DNA from: Ligustrum vulgare
Lineage: Eukaryota > Streptophyta > Magnoliopsida > Lamiales > Oleaceae
Length of the DNA: 64,000 bases
Assembly (NCBI GenBank): GCA_963555705.1
Contig: OY743174.1
Coordinates: 54,210,234-54,274,233 of the forward strand
Direction of reading: 5' to 3'
Of this stretch, positions 36,740 through 47,587 are shown piece after piece. A program made the translations under genes and the position numbers. Positions within the stretch are counted from its first letter, which is position 1. Each line of letters opens with the position of its first letter. The notes beneath the pieces are model-generated. The model worked only from the letters and a program-made list of their open reading frames with translations. It did not search any database and was not told the origin of the DNA.

Positions 36740-36773
36740 TATTCTTCTGTGCAACGCACGGGTGTAATACTAA
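36740..36773 (+). mobile_element. Helitron H 3' end
   Basis: ctgtgcaacgcacggg hairpin followed by CTAA (36770-36773) and T, matching the CTRR rule. The 5' partner was not identified; it could be the lost 3' end of Helitron F if Helitron G inserted inside it. Confidence 0.5.
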
Positions 36774-36774
36774 T

Positions 36775-37740
36775 TTCAAAGTAAAAACATAATTCATTAT
36801 GCTACTAAGTCCTTAATATGAATATTATTATTATACCTCGAACCTATAAGGAGGTGATATAAGCACCAACATGGAATCGAATTCCATGTGGGCCTATAAT
36901 AATGCCTTGTCGAATGAGGCTGGTTAATCTATAAGCATCCAAAAATACAACATTGTCCGTTATCGTCTATGCACGCAATGTCGGATCTAGCCGAGAAGTC
37001 CAACTAGAGTGTTGATCGTTGACCGAAGAACGTCAACAATCACAATAGCGAGATTGTGAATATTATTTAATGAAATAATAAATAAATAGGTATAGAAATA
37101 AAATAAAAAGTTGTAATGAAATATATGAACATATAATCCAATACAAATCAAAATAGATGCAAAACACATGACATTGACATCAGTCGGTATTCGCTTGCTC
37201 AGACAACTGTAAATCAATGATCACAAATCAAATCAAATATTCAACAAATCTCAATTCACAACCTACAAATCAATAATCACAATCCACAAATCAAATCATA
37301 TTTTCACCAAATATAAATTCGCAACCTATAAATCAATAATCACAATTTACAAATTAAATCATATTTTCATCTCACAATTCACAATTCACAAATCTAACCA
37401 CAATACACTTGCAAAAACTTAAATGTAACATATATGCATAATTTTCAAATCAATCATAATGAATTAAGGTTTAGCCTCATTACCTGATAATTGAAATGAG
37501 AAATCACAGATGGATGATGGATCAAAAATTGGGGAATGGGTAGCCGAGTAATCTAACCAAAAAATTGAGAAATCAAACATCAATATTACTGATTAAAATG
37601 TTTAAAACTTAGACATTCACATTACAAAATCTGAAATTTACAAAAAAAAAAAAAAAAGTACATCACATTTACAACATCAATCTGTGAGTCGGTGACTGTG
37701 ACATTACCGTCCGGAAGAAGCTGGAGTGGAGGGCCGAAGG
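36775..37740. other. Intergenic with a 63-bp tandem repeat
   Basis: No gene recognised. At 37205-37390 a unit of about 63 bp (acctacaaatcaataatcac) recurs about three times. The minus-strand ORF 36987-37217 has no recognisable domain. Confidence 0.45.
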
Positions 37741-37743
37741 TAG

Positions 37744-38137
37744 TTAGGCAGCGACGGCAGCGCTGCTGGCTACTGGAGCAAGCGACGGCGATCCTTCGTG
37801 TCTAAGGGCTGAGAATCGGGAAAGAGATTTGGAATTGGAGCTTGGGTTGGGGATTGAAATACTCAGGCCTCGGATTATGATTTGTATCTGGGTATTGTTT
37901 GGGTCTTCTCTTCTGGGCTTGGGTTGCTTCAAGCATTTTTGTGCCAAAAAAAAATTAAACTGCTCTGTACAGCGCCACAAGCCTGCACCCGGCGGTCCAC
38001 CGGCGGCCGCTACCTCGCCTACAGATGGATCCGCCACTGATAGTGTTAGTGGCAGGTACTCCGCAAGCTATGGAACGACTGACCAATATTTTTGTAAGAT
38101 ATGTTCCACAATGAAACTATTTAATCAACTCTAACAT
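37744..38137 (-). other. GC-richer stretch with a 97-codon ORF, possibly a gene fragment
   Basis: The minus-strand ORF 37744-38037 starts MADPSVGEVAAAGG and is Ala/Pro/Ser-rich. It stands out by base composition, is followed on that strand by a TC-rich leader-like stretch, and sits among Helitrons, which are known to capture gene pieces. I recognise no domain and would not call it a gene. Confidence 0.25.
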
Positions 38138-38139
38138 AT

Positions 38140-38360
38140 CCATACAGAGTCCTCATTGGTTAGAGAAAATTCAAGGGAATCAAACCCTTAGATGTAACTT
38201 AGCCCAAAAGGAAACACATTGGTGAAAGAACTTCACCATATCAATCGGATCTCCACAAGACAATGAAAGTGTGACATATAGGACTATGGTCGCAAAATTC
38301 AAGCTTTATTCCACCTCTAATTAAGTGTGGAGAAGTAAAGGTGATGATGCAACACCTAGT

Positions 38361-38413
<53 letters not shown>

Positions 38414-38460
38414 CCAATCTCGATAGTTGACTTGACTGCTGAAACGTCCACAACCATCTT
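38140..38460. other. Intergenic with a (TC)n microsatellite (38369-38411)
   Basis: No coding sequence seen. The TC run has about 21 units. Confidence 0.6.
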
Positions 38461-38469
38461 GTAGTGTTG

Positions 38470-38939
38470 ATAATTGGCTCAGCTTGTTACAGCCCAAGTG
38501 GAGAAAAAGAGATATAGTGATGTGATCCAAGGTAGGAGATCAAATGAGAAATTAGATTACGGGTAATGCAACATAATCTACATGGAAAAACTAGCAAGTT
38601 TCGTGTTGGGCTCGAATCGAGAATCAAACCGGATCAAGATGTTTCTAAGGGATGAAAAGAGAGTTAGCCGGGAAGACCGCGCGATCCCACAGGCCAAGGA
38701 GGGCGCGATTGCGTGCATGCACCAAAAAGTAACCCGAGAGTTTCAGATATAACCACGCGATCACGCGAGGTTTAACCACTCGATCGTCCGGTTGAAGCAG
38801 TACCAGATTTTCACGGATTTTATTTTAATTTCCGTTTTAATCATTTTATTTCGTATTTTTGAACCCTAATGTGGCTAGGGCTAGTTTTAGGCGTATTTTA
38901 CTTTCTATTGTTTGGTTTTCATTATGAACAAAACATAAC
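38470..38939 (+). repeat. LTR fragment with CGCGATCGCG-type palindromes
   Basis: Has the look of a plant LTR (agagttagccggg, then tttgaaccctaatgtggctagggctag) and ends where the Reina LTR begins. Four GC-rich near-palindromes centre on GAT at 38683, 38707, 38759 and 38782, so pairs lie 24 and 23 bp apart with a period of about 75. No second copy or target duplication was found. Confidence 0.45.
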
Positions 38940-39530
38940 TGATGTGATCCGTTATGGGGATCATGAAGAACACACCAAAATTAGACTCGAAACGTCGGAA
39001 AGCTCCAAATTGGTAGACGATAACAATGCAACTCCAACATCACGATGCAAGAACCCAAGGTATATTAAACCAAATACCTCTTATGATGCAGAGATAAGAA
39101 CCACAAAGGCGTGAACGCCACAAAGGTTGTCTAATCCTTTGATAAGTTCGATTTGTTCAATAAGAATGAAGAAGAACAAGGGAATAACTCACCTTCAATA
39201 TCAATAATCTCAAAGTTATGTTTTACAATGGAAAATAAAGCATAATATAGAAAAAAAAGGCCAAAAAAAATTAACCTAGCCGCAAAACAACAATTAAAAA
39301 CGCGGCGCTAGTTACGGCCGTAACATATGGCTTTACGGCCGTAAGTGTCTCTCAAGTCCAACAGTGATTGCATTAGTTACGGCCGTGACATTGATATATA
39401 CGGCCGTAATTGACACGCTGAAAAAAAAAGTCATAATCTAGTTACGGCTGTAATTTAAGTTCTGCACAAAATTTGCGAATGCTGTGTTACGGCCGTAACT
39501 TCCACTCTCACGGCCGTAAGATGGCTTCTG
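38940..39530 (-). repeat. Reina 3' LTR (boundaries approximate)
   Basis: Lies downstream of the pol 3' end on the minus strand. The distal end reads TG at 38940-38941 on the plus strand (CA on the minus strand). The proximal end is not certain because the polypurine tract is weak (aaaaaaaggag, minus strand, about 39530-39540). It contains the palindrome array. Confidence 0.6.
39312..39519. promoter_or_regulatory. Paired palindrome array TTACGGCCGTAA in Reina LTR
   Basis: Seven palindromes start at 39312, 39333, 39377, 39398, 39442, 39487 and 39508. Three are perfect (39312, 39333, 39487) and four differ at one base. Pair distance is 21 bp in all three complete pairs. 39312, 39377 and 39442 are 65 bp apart. 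The site expected at 39463 is missing. The same 21/65 spacing occurs in the solo LTR at 765-862, whose spacer DNA is unrelated. Confidence 0.72.
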
Positions 39531-39701
39531 CTCCTTTTTTTGCTCGTTCTTTGGCCCATATCCACTGTAATGGCTTTGGATCTTCTTCTATCTTATCATG
39601 CATTGAAAATGGAGTCTTCGACTTTGCACTTGAGCACTCTTCCATCCAAGCTTGCATAAATCATTGCATTGCCTGCTTGATCTTCTTAGCCCTCAGCTTC
39701 G

Positions 39702-42700
39702 TTAGTGGTCCCACCGGCACAAGCAACGGGTCGTTGGGCCACTCCGGTACTCATCATCCCCTCCCTGTTGAAAAAGATTCATCCTCGAATCATCACCTGC
39801 ATCAAACAGAGAAAGGTCAGCAATGTTAAAAGAAGCAGATACATTATACTCACTTGGAAGATCCAGCTTGTATGCATTGTCATTTATCTTCTCGATGACT
39901 TGAAAATATCCATCTCCCCTTGGCTGCAACTTAGATTTTTGTTGTGTTGGGAACCGCTCCTTTCGCAAGTGCACCCACACCCAATCACCCGGTTCGAGCA
40001 TCACATTCCTCCGACCTTTGTTTGCTTGGGATGCATAATGCTCGTTCTTCTTCTCTATTTGGTCCTTCACCTTCTCATGGATTGAATTCACAAGCTTAGC
40101 CTTTTTCTCCCCGTCCAAACTGCTCCTTTCATCTACATGCAAAGGAATTAAATTGAGAGGAGTTAGTAGGTTGAAACCATAAAGAACTTCGAAAGGGGAA
40201 CATGAAGTAGTAGAGTGCACAACCCTATTATAAGAAAATTCAACAAAAGGCAAACATTCTTCCCAACTCTTCAGGTTTCTATTTATGATAGTGCGTAGAA
40301 GTTGAACAATGTCCTATTAACTACCTCTGTTTGACCGTCGGTTTGAGGGTGACATGTAGTAGAAAATAACAACTTAGTACCCATCTTCCCCCACAATACT
40401 TTCCAAAAGTAACTAAGGAACTTAACATCCATATCAGACACAATACTCTGAGGTACCCCTTGGAGTCTTACAACCTCTCTAAAGAATAGGTCTGCTATGT
40501 TTGTTGTATCATCAGTTTTATGACAATGGATGAAATGTGTCATTTTACTAAACCTGTCCACTACCACAAATATAGAGTCCCTACCTTTTTTGTCCTAGGT
40601 AAATCTAAAACAAAATTCATAGATATATCTACCCAAGGCTTATTAGGTACAGGTAAAAGGGTATACAAACCTTGTGGTAGGACCCTAGACTTAGCTTGTT
40701 TACAAGTTATGCACTTGTCACAAATATGGTGAACATCCATTTTCATTTTAGGCCAATAAAAGTGCTCCTGCAATATTTCTAAGGTTTTCAATACACCAAA
40801 ATGTCCCATTAACCCCCCCCCCCCACCATGAGCCTCACGTACTAACAATTCACGCATAGAGCAATTTGGCACACAAAGTTTACTTTCCCTAAACAAGTAT
40901 TCATCATGCCTATAAAACTTATCAATCGCACACTTTTCACATGAAGCATAAATGGTAGAAAAATCAGGGTCATCAACATACATACCTCTAATAAATTCAA
41001 ACCCAAACAACTTTGCATTTAAAGAAGTTAGAAGTACATACCTACGAGAAAGGGCATCTGCTACCACATTCTCCTTACCTTGTTTGTATCGGATGACATA
41101 AGGAAAGGTCTTTATGAATCCCATCCATCGAGCATGCCTTTTGTTTAGCTTACCTTGCCCTTTGAGATGCTTTAGTGACTCATGATCTGAATGTATGACA
41201 AATTCCTTTGACCATAGATAATGCTGCCATGTCTCCAAAGCACGAACAAGAGCATAAAGCTCCTTGTCATTAGTAGGATAATTCAACGATGCTCCACTCA
41301 GCTTTTCACTAAAGAATGCAATTGGCCTTTTTTCCTGCATAAGAACAGCTCCAATCCCTATTCCTGATGTATCACATTTAATCTCAAAGGTTTGGTTAAA
41401 ATTAGGTAAAGCCAAAACCGGTGCAGAACACAGCCTTTCTTTGAGCAATTTAAAAGCATTTTCTTGAGCAACCTCCCACTGAAACCCTATACTCTTCTTA
41501 ATTATCTCTGTGACCGGTGTTGCAAGTGTGCTAAAGTCTGTTACAAACCTCCTATATAACCCAGCCACCCTGTGAAAGCTCCTAACCTCCGTAATACTTT
41601 TGGGAGTTGGCCACTCTTTAATAGCCCGAATTTTCTCTTCATCTACCTCAACACCATTAGCACTAACAACAAATCCTAGAAAAATCACATTTTCCATGCA
41701 AAAGGTACAGTTCTTAAAATTAGGATATAGTTTCTCAGTTTTCAAAACTTCAAATACGGATCTTAAATGTTCAATGTGATCACCTAAGTCCTTACTATAC
41801 ACCAAAATGTCATCAAAGTATACCACAACAAATTTATCAATGTAAGCACACAAAACATGGGTCATTAGTCTCATAAAAGTACTAGGGGAATTAGAGAGAC
41901 CGAATGGCATAACCATCCATTCATATAAACCATACTTGGTTTTTAAGGCGGTTTTCCATTCATCACCTTCTTTTATGCGAATTTGGTGATAACCACTTTT
42001 GAGATCTATCTTACTAAAAATACTTGCTCCATGCAACTCGTCAAGCAGATCATCTAACCTAGGTATGGGATGACGATACTTTACCATGATATTGTTGACT
42101 GCTCTACAATCCACGCACATCCTCCAAGTCCCATCCTTCTTGGGTACCAACAAGACCGGTACTGCACATGGGCTCATGCTCTCCCTGACATGGCCCTTGC
42201 TTAACAGCTCCTCAACTTGCCTTTGTAGCTCCTTCGTCTCCTCTGGATTGCTCCTATAGGCTGGCCTGTTTGGGATGACCGCTCCCAGCACAAAGTCAAT
42301 TTGGTGTTCAATTCCACGAATAGGTAATAGCCCACTAGGAATCTCCTCGGGAAATAAATCTGCAAATTCCTGCAAAAAAGACACAGCTAAACTAGGGAGG
42401 GGGTGGTTAGCTTCATCAAGTGCAAGGAAAGATTCCTTATACATTAGCAAAATTACTGGCTTGTTTTCAAATATGGCTTTAGTAATCTCACTTTGTTTTG
42501 AGTAGAAACTCACTTTTATTTTCTCTCCTTTGTCTTTTCTGGCATCCTGCACACCCTCACATTTTTTCTGGGATCGTGGTCTCAACTCTCTTTTGGTCAC
42601 TCAACTCTACTTTTTATGGGATCGTGGTCCCAACTCTCTTTTGTTCACTCAACTCTCCTTTTTCTGGAATGTGGTCCCAACTCTCTTTTTCTCTTCCTCA

Positions 42701-42890
42701 CTTTTTAGTTTTAATTGGTCCTCATAAACCTAATGTGGTGACAAATGCATAAGATTGACATTTTTCTCATCCTTAGTGAAGGTGTATCTATTTTTATAAC
42801 CATTGTGAATAACCTTTCTATCAAATTGCCACGACCTGCCCAATAAGATGTGCCCCACATGCATGGAAACCATGTCACAAACTGTAGCGA
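39702..42890 (-). pseudogene. Reina pol: protease end, RT, RNase H, integrase
   Basis: Protease tail near 42760-42890 (GHILLGR). [60 protein letters not shown] and the catalytic [10 protein letters not shown]. RNase [29 protein letters not shown]. Integrase: H2C2 finger (H...[10 protein letters not shown]), catalytic region with [18 protein letters not shown] and [12 protein letters not shown], then the C-terminal GDWVWVHLRKERFP. Breaks: frameshift near 40575 (RTKK/GRDS) and another near 40285 (NRTL). A run of C (about 40807-40817) sits in the finger region. The integrase C-terminus ends near 39702, again by frame change. Confidence 0.85.
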
Positions 42891-43498
42891 TCGAGAATAT
42901 TTCGTTATTTTAAATAAGACATTTTTATGAATTTTAAAGGCGTGTCGCTACGACTTCTCCCATTTATTTTCAAAGAGTATTCGTCTAGCCATTAATAAGT
43001 GAAATTTAATTTATTTTAATCATAGTCAAATTCAGATTTTATTAAGAATATTCCAATGTCACCATTTTTAAAATCTTAAGTCCAAGCTTTAAATTATTTT
43101 TAAATCCAAATTTTAAAATTTATTTTAGATCCAAACTATTTCGATCCAACCCAAACTTTTAAGCCCAAATCTCAAATACATCTTGATCCATTTCAACTCT
43201 AAGCCCAAGTTCTTGAAGTCCAACCAATTCTACACGTTTTTTTTTAATTCTTCTTCTTTCCTAGAAGTCTGTCTTCCAAACCTCAAGCTTTCCATCCATG
43301 AATTTTTACTAATTTCCAAATAATTCTTTCCCCTCTCATGCCATAACAAATTTGTGTATCCCTTCAATCATTCCCCAGCTCATAAACAATTCTTGCTTCC
43401 CCAAATTCTCTCCCTCAACTCCCTCAATCAACAATTTCATTCTTACATTTTTCCTATAATCTTTCCCAAATAAAAAAGCTGTCAAATTTAATACACAG
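42891..43498. other. Intergenic, no gene seen
   Basis: Begins tgtagcgatcgagaat, where homology to the Reina element stops. Pyrimidine-rich with repeated aagccca words. No coding region supported. Confidence 0.45.
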
Positions 43499-43930
43499 CC
43501 AAGATAATATACTCCATTGTTCCTCCCACACGAACTCACTCAAGCCAAGCAATCATTCTGGTAATTTTTTCTCTCCTCCTACTCTACTGCATTTGTTTCA
43601 CAACACCACCACAACCCGCCACCTCCATCTCTCCCAGTCGAACCCCAACACCTGCAACACCACACGGCAGCCACCACTACCTTAACCCAAACCTCCACCA
43701 TTTTCCCAACCCCCAAACTCCATATCCACTACCTCACCCGTGATGAACAACCAATCATCACCACCACAGGAACTACCCCGACTGCATCACCACGCGAGAG
43801 ATGGAGGTGGCGGGTTGTGGTGGTGTTGTGAAACAAATGCAGTAGAGTAGGAGGAGAGAAAAATTTACCAGAATGATTGCTTGGCTTGAGTGAGTTCGTG
43901 TGGGAGGAACAATGGAGTATATTATCTTGG
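43499..43930. repeat. Near-perfect inverted repeat, 135-bp arms, 162-bp loop
   Basis: Left arm 43499-43633 and right arm 43796-43930 are reverse complements with one mismatch (134 of 135), separated by 43634-43795. The outer ends read CCAAGATAAT and ATTATCTTGG. Transcripts from either strand would fold into a long hairpin. ORFs starting in each arm on opposite strands both begin MSSCGRNNGVYYLG, which simply reflects the repeat. No target duplication or transposon ends were found. Confidence 0.95.
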
Positions 43931-44860
43931 TAATCTTTCCAAACGTAAAGTTTCCTTTTACAAAATATATAAAAAAGATAAATCATATAATATACACACA
44001 CACACATGTGCCATATGCCATATATTTACAAATCTGCTTATATTACGTCTTCCACCATTTTTCATACCTAAGATCTTCTTCGATTTCTACTGTGAAATAT
44101 TTCGTATTTTAGACTTCATTTAACATATATAGAAACTTTAACTTCGGTGGGAATTGGTTGTGAGGTGGGGCTCGATGGGCCCCATCTGATAAACCACCAA
44201 TAGGCGGTGACACTTGAGCATGTGAGGATTTTAAGTGGGCGTCTTAGAATTTCAATTAACATATATAATAAAAAAAAAAGTAAAAAGGTTATTATTCGTG
44301 TACGAAATACAGAACCCATTATTAAAAAAGGTTATTATTCGTTGTATTAATTATTATTTACTATGACTTTGATTTATTATTACTTTATTAATTTTGATCT
44401 TTTAGAATTTGATTTCAAGTTAGTAACTTCTATTTTTTTCCATCCTTTTCTTCATTTCGAATCGAAAATAGAAGAATTGAGTAAATCAAAATTTCAAATG
44501 AGGTTCATGGCCAAGGTGAAAGATGCGCGAGTAACGGTGATTTTGGAATGTAACGATTTATATATAACATTTTTTTATGCAATTAATTTGTTGCAGAAAA
44601 ATAAATTGATACTTTTTTTTTTTTTTTTGGATACAGTACAACAATATATAAACAAACGTCCCAAGAGATTCAAATCCAAGACCAAACACTTGGTAAGGGA
44701 TGTCCTCTCATTTGGATGTCCTCTCATTTGGACAGAGCACTTAATCTCAAATTGTTGCTTTCTTTATAGATGGATTTCACCAAATCTGGATTGGGTTTAA
44801 ATACATCAAATATCGTCTTTTTTCGCGTTGAGAATAGTTAATCCCTATCTTCATTGAGCC
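43931..44860. other. Intergenic, no gene supported
   Basis: AT-rich, with a (CA)n run near 43995-44006 and a poly(T) run near 44615. The plus-strand 145-codon ORF 44363-44800 is Phe/Leu/Lys-rich, lacks any recognisable domain, and crosses the poly(T) run; I regard it as chance. Confidence 0.45.
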
Positions 44861-44861
44861 C

Positions 44862-45025
44862 CTGTTTGGTATAGATTAAAATCGAGTTTTTCGTAAATTT
44901 TGAGTTTTTTTATAAAAGTTAATGAGATATATGGTTAAAAAGTTGTTTATCCCAGATGTATTGTTAAAATTAGTTTTTGACTTTGAGTTGAGATTAAAAT
45001 CAGATTTTAATAAAAAACAAACAGA
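44862..45025. repeat. Small dispersed repeat, same family as 6813-6957
   Basis: Starts cctgtttggtatagatt and ends aaaaaacaaacagaaac, with taatgagatatatggttaaaaag inside (in two blocks). Close in order and content to 47785-47945. Confidence 0.55.
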
Positions 45026-45588
45026 AACTTAATAAATGTGGCTCTTCAAAATTGTGAAATGACAATACATGTTTTGAAAAGTATATAAAATATTATTTTA
45101 TTATTTATTATTAATTAATTCAAAATATTATTATAACCATATTATATTTACTTAATAAAATATTATTGAAACGAAATATAATTTATTTTCTTTAAATAAC
45201 ACAACTTGGGCCTACATTGTCAAGATTATTTTTCTTAAACTTGGCTTATGTAATTTAAAGCATGCTACCAAATAAATTTCGTATTGATATATTCTCACCC
45301 TTTTTAAGACTTAATAAATTAAATTAAGTATTTGACACGAATGAGATTATTCATTTTTTGGCCCAAACAATTCCTAATAACACCAATTAAATCTACACAA
45401 TGAGATACGTACAATGTTTCAATTTATTCATTTCTCACTCTAAAAATGTATGTTTTAAAATTTATACACTTTAGTCTATTAAAAAGTACAAAATCGGAAA
45501 TTATCCTCTAACTTTTCTAAAATAACTGTAATGCGGTTCAAGATTTGACTTACAAACTAAAAATTATCACACCCAAAAATTTCATTAT

Positions 45589-46042
45589 GGGTAATTATAT
45601 TAGCACAGCAATTTTTTATAGATACACCACATTTTAATTGTATCCCTAATCTTTATAGATTGATATATTTATGTTCTTAATTTTTCGCCACATTCTTTTT
45701 ATTAAATTTTTAGCAATTAGCAAATCTTCTACTTATCGATGATTTTCTTCCTTTTTTTTGTTATCTTGCTTTAAAACGATGTTCGAGTATTTAATCATAA
45801 TTTTTTTTTACTTATTAAATATAAGAGGTTTAAATAAATCATTTTATTTCTTCCTAACAAATTTTTCTATAGAGCTCGATGGGAGAGACAAGATGTAGTA
45901 ATTAATGAAAGACACAAAATAAGAAAGCAATGAAAAAAAAGTTGGGGACATAATTGTGATATTGACTAAAGATTATGAACATTTCATGCAATTAAAATGT
46001 CGTGCATATATAAGAAAATGCGGTGTGAATATATTTAGCCAA
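45589..46042. mobile_element. MITE-like TIR element (454 bp)
   Basis: Inverted ends of about 50 bp, diverged: the left starts GGGTAATTATATTAGCAC and the right, reversed, reads TTGGCTAAATATATTCACAC. Both continue to acattttaattg. A 7-bp direct repeat TCATTAT flanks it (45582-45588, 46043-46049). No coding sequence; superfamily not assigned. Confidence 0.65.
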
Positions 46043-46049
46043 TCATTAT

Positions 46050-46783
46050 TTGGAAATTCTCTCTAAATTACAATTTGATCCCTATACTATTATACTTTCA
46101 TAAATTGTAAATCAAGTCTAATATGCATATTAATCACTCTTTCTTAATTTCCTTCCCAATATTCACCCACTGGTATATAAAATAAAGCTAGAAAAATTCG
46201 GATAGTTATGAGTCTTCTTTTTTTTCTAGTGTATTGATCTCGGTGTCTAATGATATTTTCGAACGTGCAGATAAGTATACGAATGAACAGACTACAACGT
46301 TGGAGGAGAGCTGATTGCAAGCTATGAAATTTTTTTAGTTAATACATCCATTCTTTTGATATGGTGTATGTAAAAATACTTGAATATAAAATTTTATCCT
46401 ACTTCTTCATAAATTTATCTCTAAGGACTTATAGAGTCTATAATCCTATTTTACCAAATATATCAGCATCTTTAGTTTCATTAATTAAAATAGAGGTACA
46501 AGGTTAAAATAAAAGGAGGGTCTCCCGTGAAAATAAATAAATAAAAAATAAAAGGAGGGTCAGAAAAATTAAATGGCAAAAATGAACAAAACAATCATTG
46601 ACTGAGTAGTAAAAAATAGGAATAATTATACTATACACTACTTCTTCATTACCATATTGAAAAATACGTAATATTAATATTATTTGTAATATTACATAAT
46701 TTGATTCCCCATTTTTAGAAAAATACTGAATTTCTAGAGAAATGATATATTTTCTTATTAATTTGATTAATATGGGAACATTA
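46050..46783. other. Intergenic, AT-rich
   Basis: No gene, RNA or repeat end recognised. Confidence 0.4.
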
Positions 46784-47587
46784 TATTTAGGGATGTTAGA
46801 TAGAAAATGTAATTAATAATTAATTTAATTAATTATGAACCTTAATTTTGGGATGTGATTTATATTTAAAATAGACTAATAATTAGGGAAGTTACAAGTA
46901 ATCAAATAAGAACATTACTATGTGAGACAATACAAATTTGAAATGATTACTGAACATTACAGATATAATAATGATATGTAATTGAAGTGATTGCCAAATA
47001 TTACAATATGTGTAATAAAGTGTAATTCCTATATGATTATATTACAACAATGTTATATAACATCTATAACATACAAAGATATGTAATGTACCATTTAATA
47101 TATAGTTACTGAGTAATAAAATCTTTGTAATGAATTGTAATTTCTTTAACACTGCATGATTATATTACAACGGGATATGATTTAACATTACAAGATTATA
47201 TTACAATATTTTAGTTACATGGTACGTAATGTATCCTGTAATTGAGGTTACATTGTATGAATGTATTATGTAATATTTCGTTGTCGATCATTACAATCTG
47301 TATAATGCAGTGTCATTCCATGAGATATTAAAATTTATGCCAATAGGATTATATGAGAGCACTGAATTACAAGATTTGTAATGTCTCATTTAATAATGAA
47401 TTAATTTATCATTGCCACATCTGTATGTTAAGTAATCACTTCGAATATGTAAAGTATCCCATTGTAATTTTTTTATTAATTGTAATTTTCATAATTGTTA
47501 GTCTATTTTGAATGTAAACTACATCCTTAAAATTAAGATTACCATAATTAATTAATAATTATATTCTCTCTCCAACATCCCTAAATA
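46784..47587. mobile_element. TIR element (804 bp) with long arms
   Basis: Ends TATTTAGGGATGTT (46784) and its reverse complement (ending 47587). The arms stay similar for more than 100 bp on each side (aaaatagactaa, ttaattttgggatgt). A TA dinucleotide flanks the left side. The interior is AT-rich with recurring attacaa words and no ORF. A nonautonomous DNA transposon; family not recognised. Confidence 0.7.

Larger units (their letters stand above)
38940..42890 (-). mobile_element. Reina-lineage Ty3/gypsy element, 5'-truncated
   Basis: On the minus strand: end of protease, RT, RNase H, integrase, then the 3' LTR. The RT and integrase sequences are of the Reina chromovirus type. Gag, most of the protease and the 5' LTR are absent. 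Homology stops near 42890, just upstream of the protease fragment CDMVSMHVGHILLGRSWQFD. It is a dead remnant. Confidence 0.82.

Noticed and set aside
43336..44123. Two ORFs that begin with the same 14 residues, suggesting a duplicated gene
   Set aside because: The shared start only reflects the inverted repeat arms. The frames diverge at the arm ends and no domain is seen.
44363..44800. 145-codon plus-strand ORF
   Set aside because: Phe/Leu/Lys-rich composition, crosses a poly(T) run, and no domain or start context; expected by chance in AT-rich DNA.
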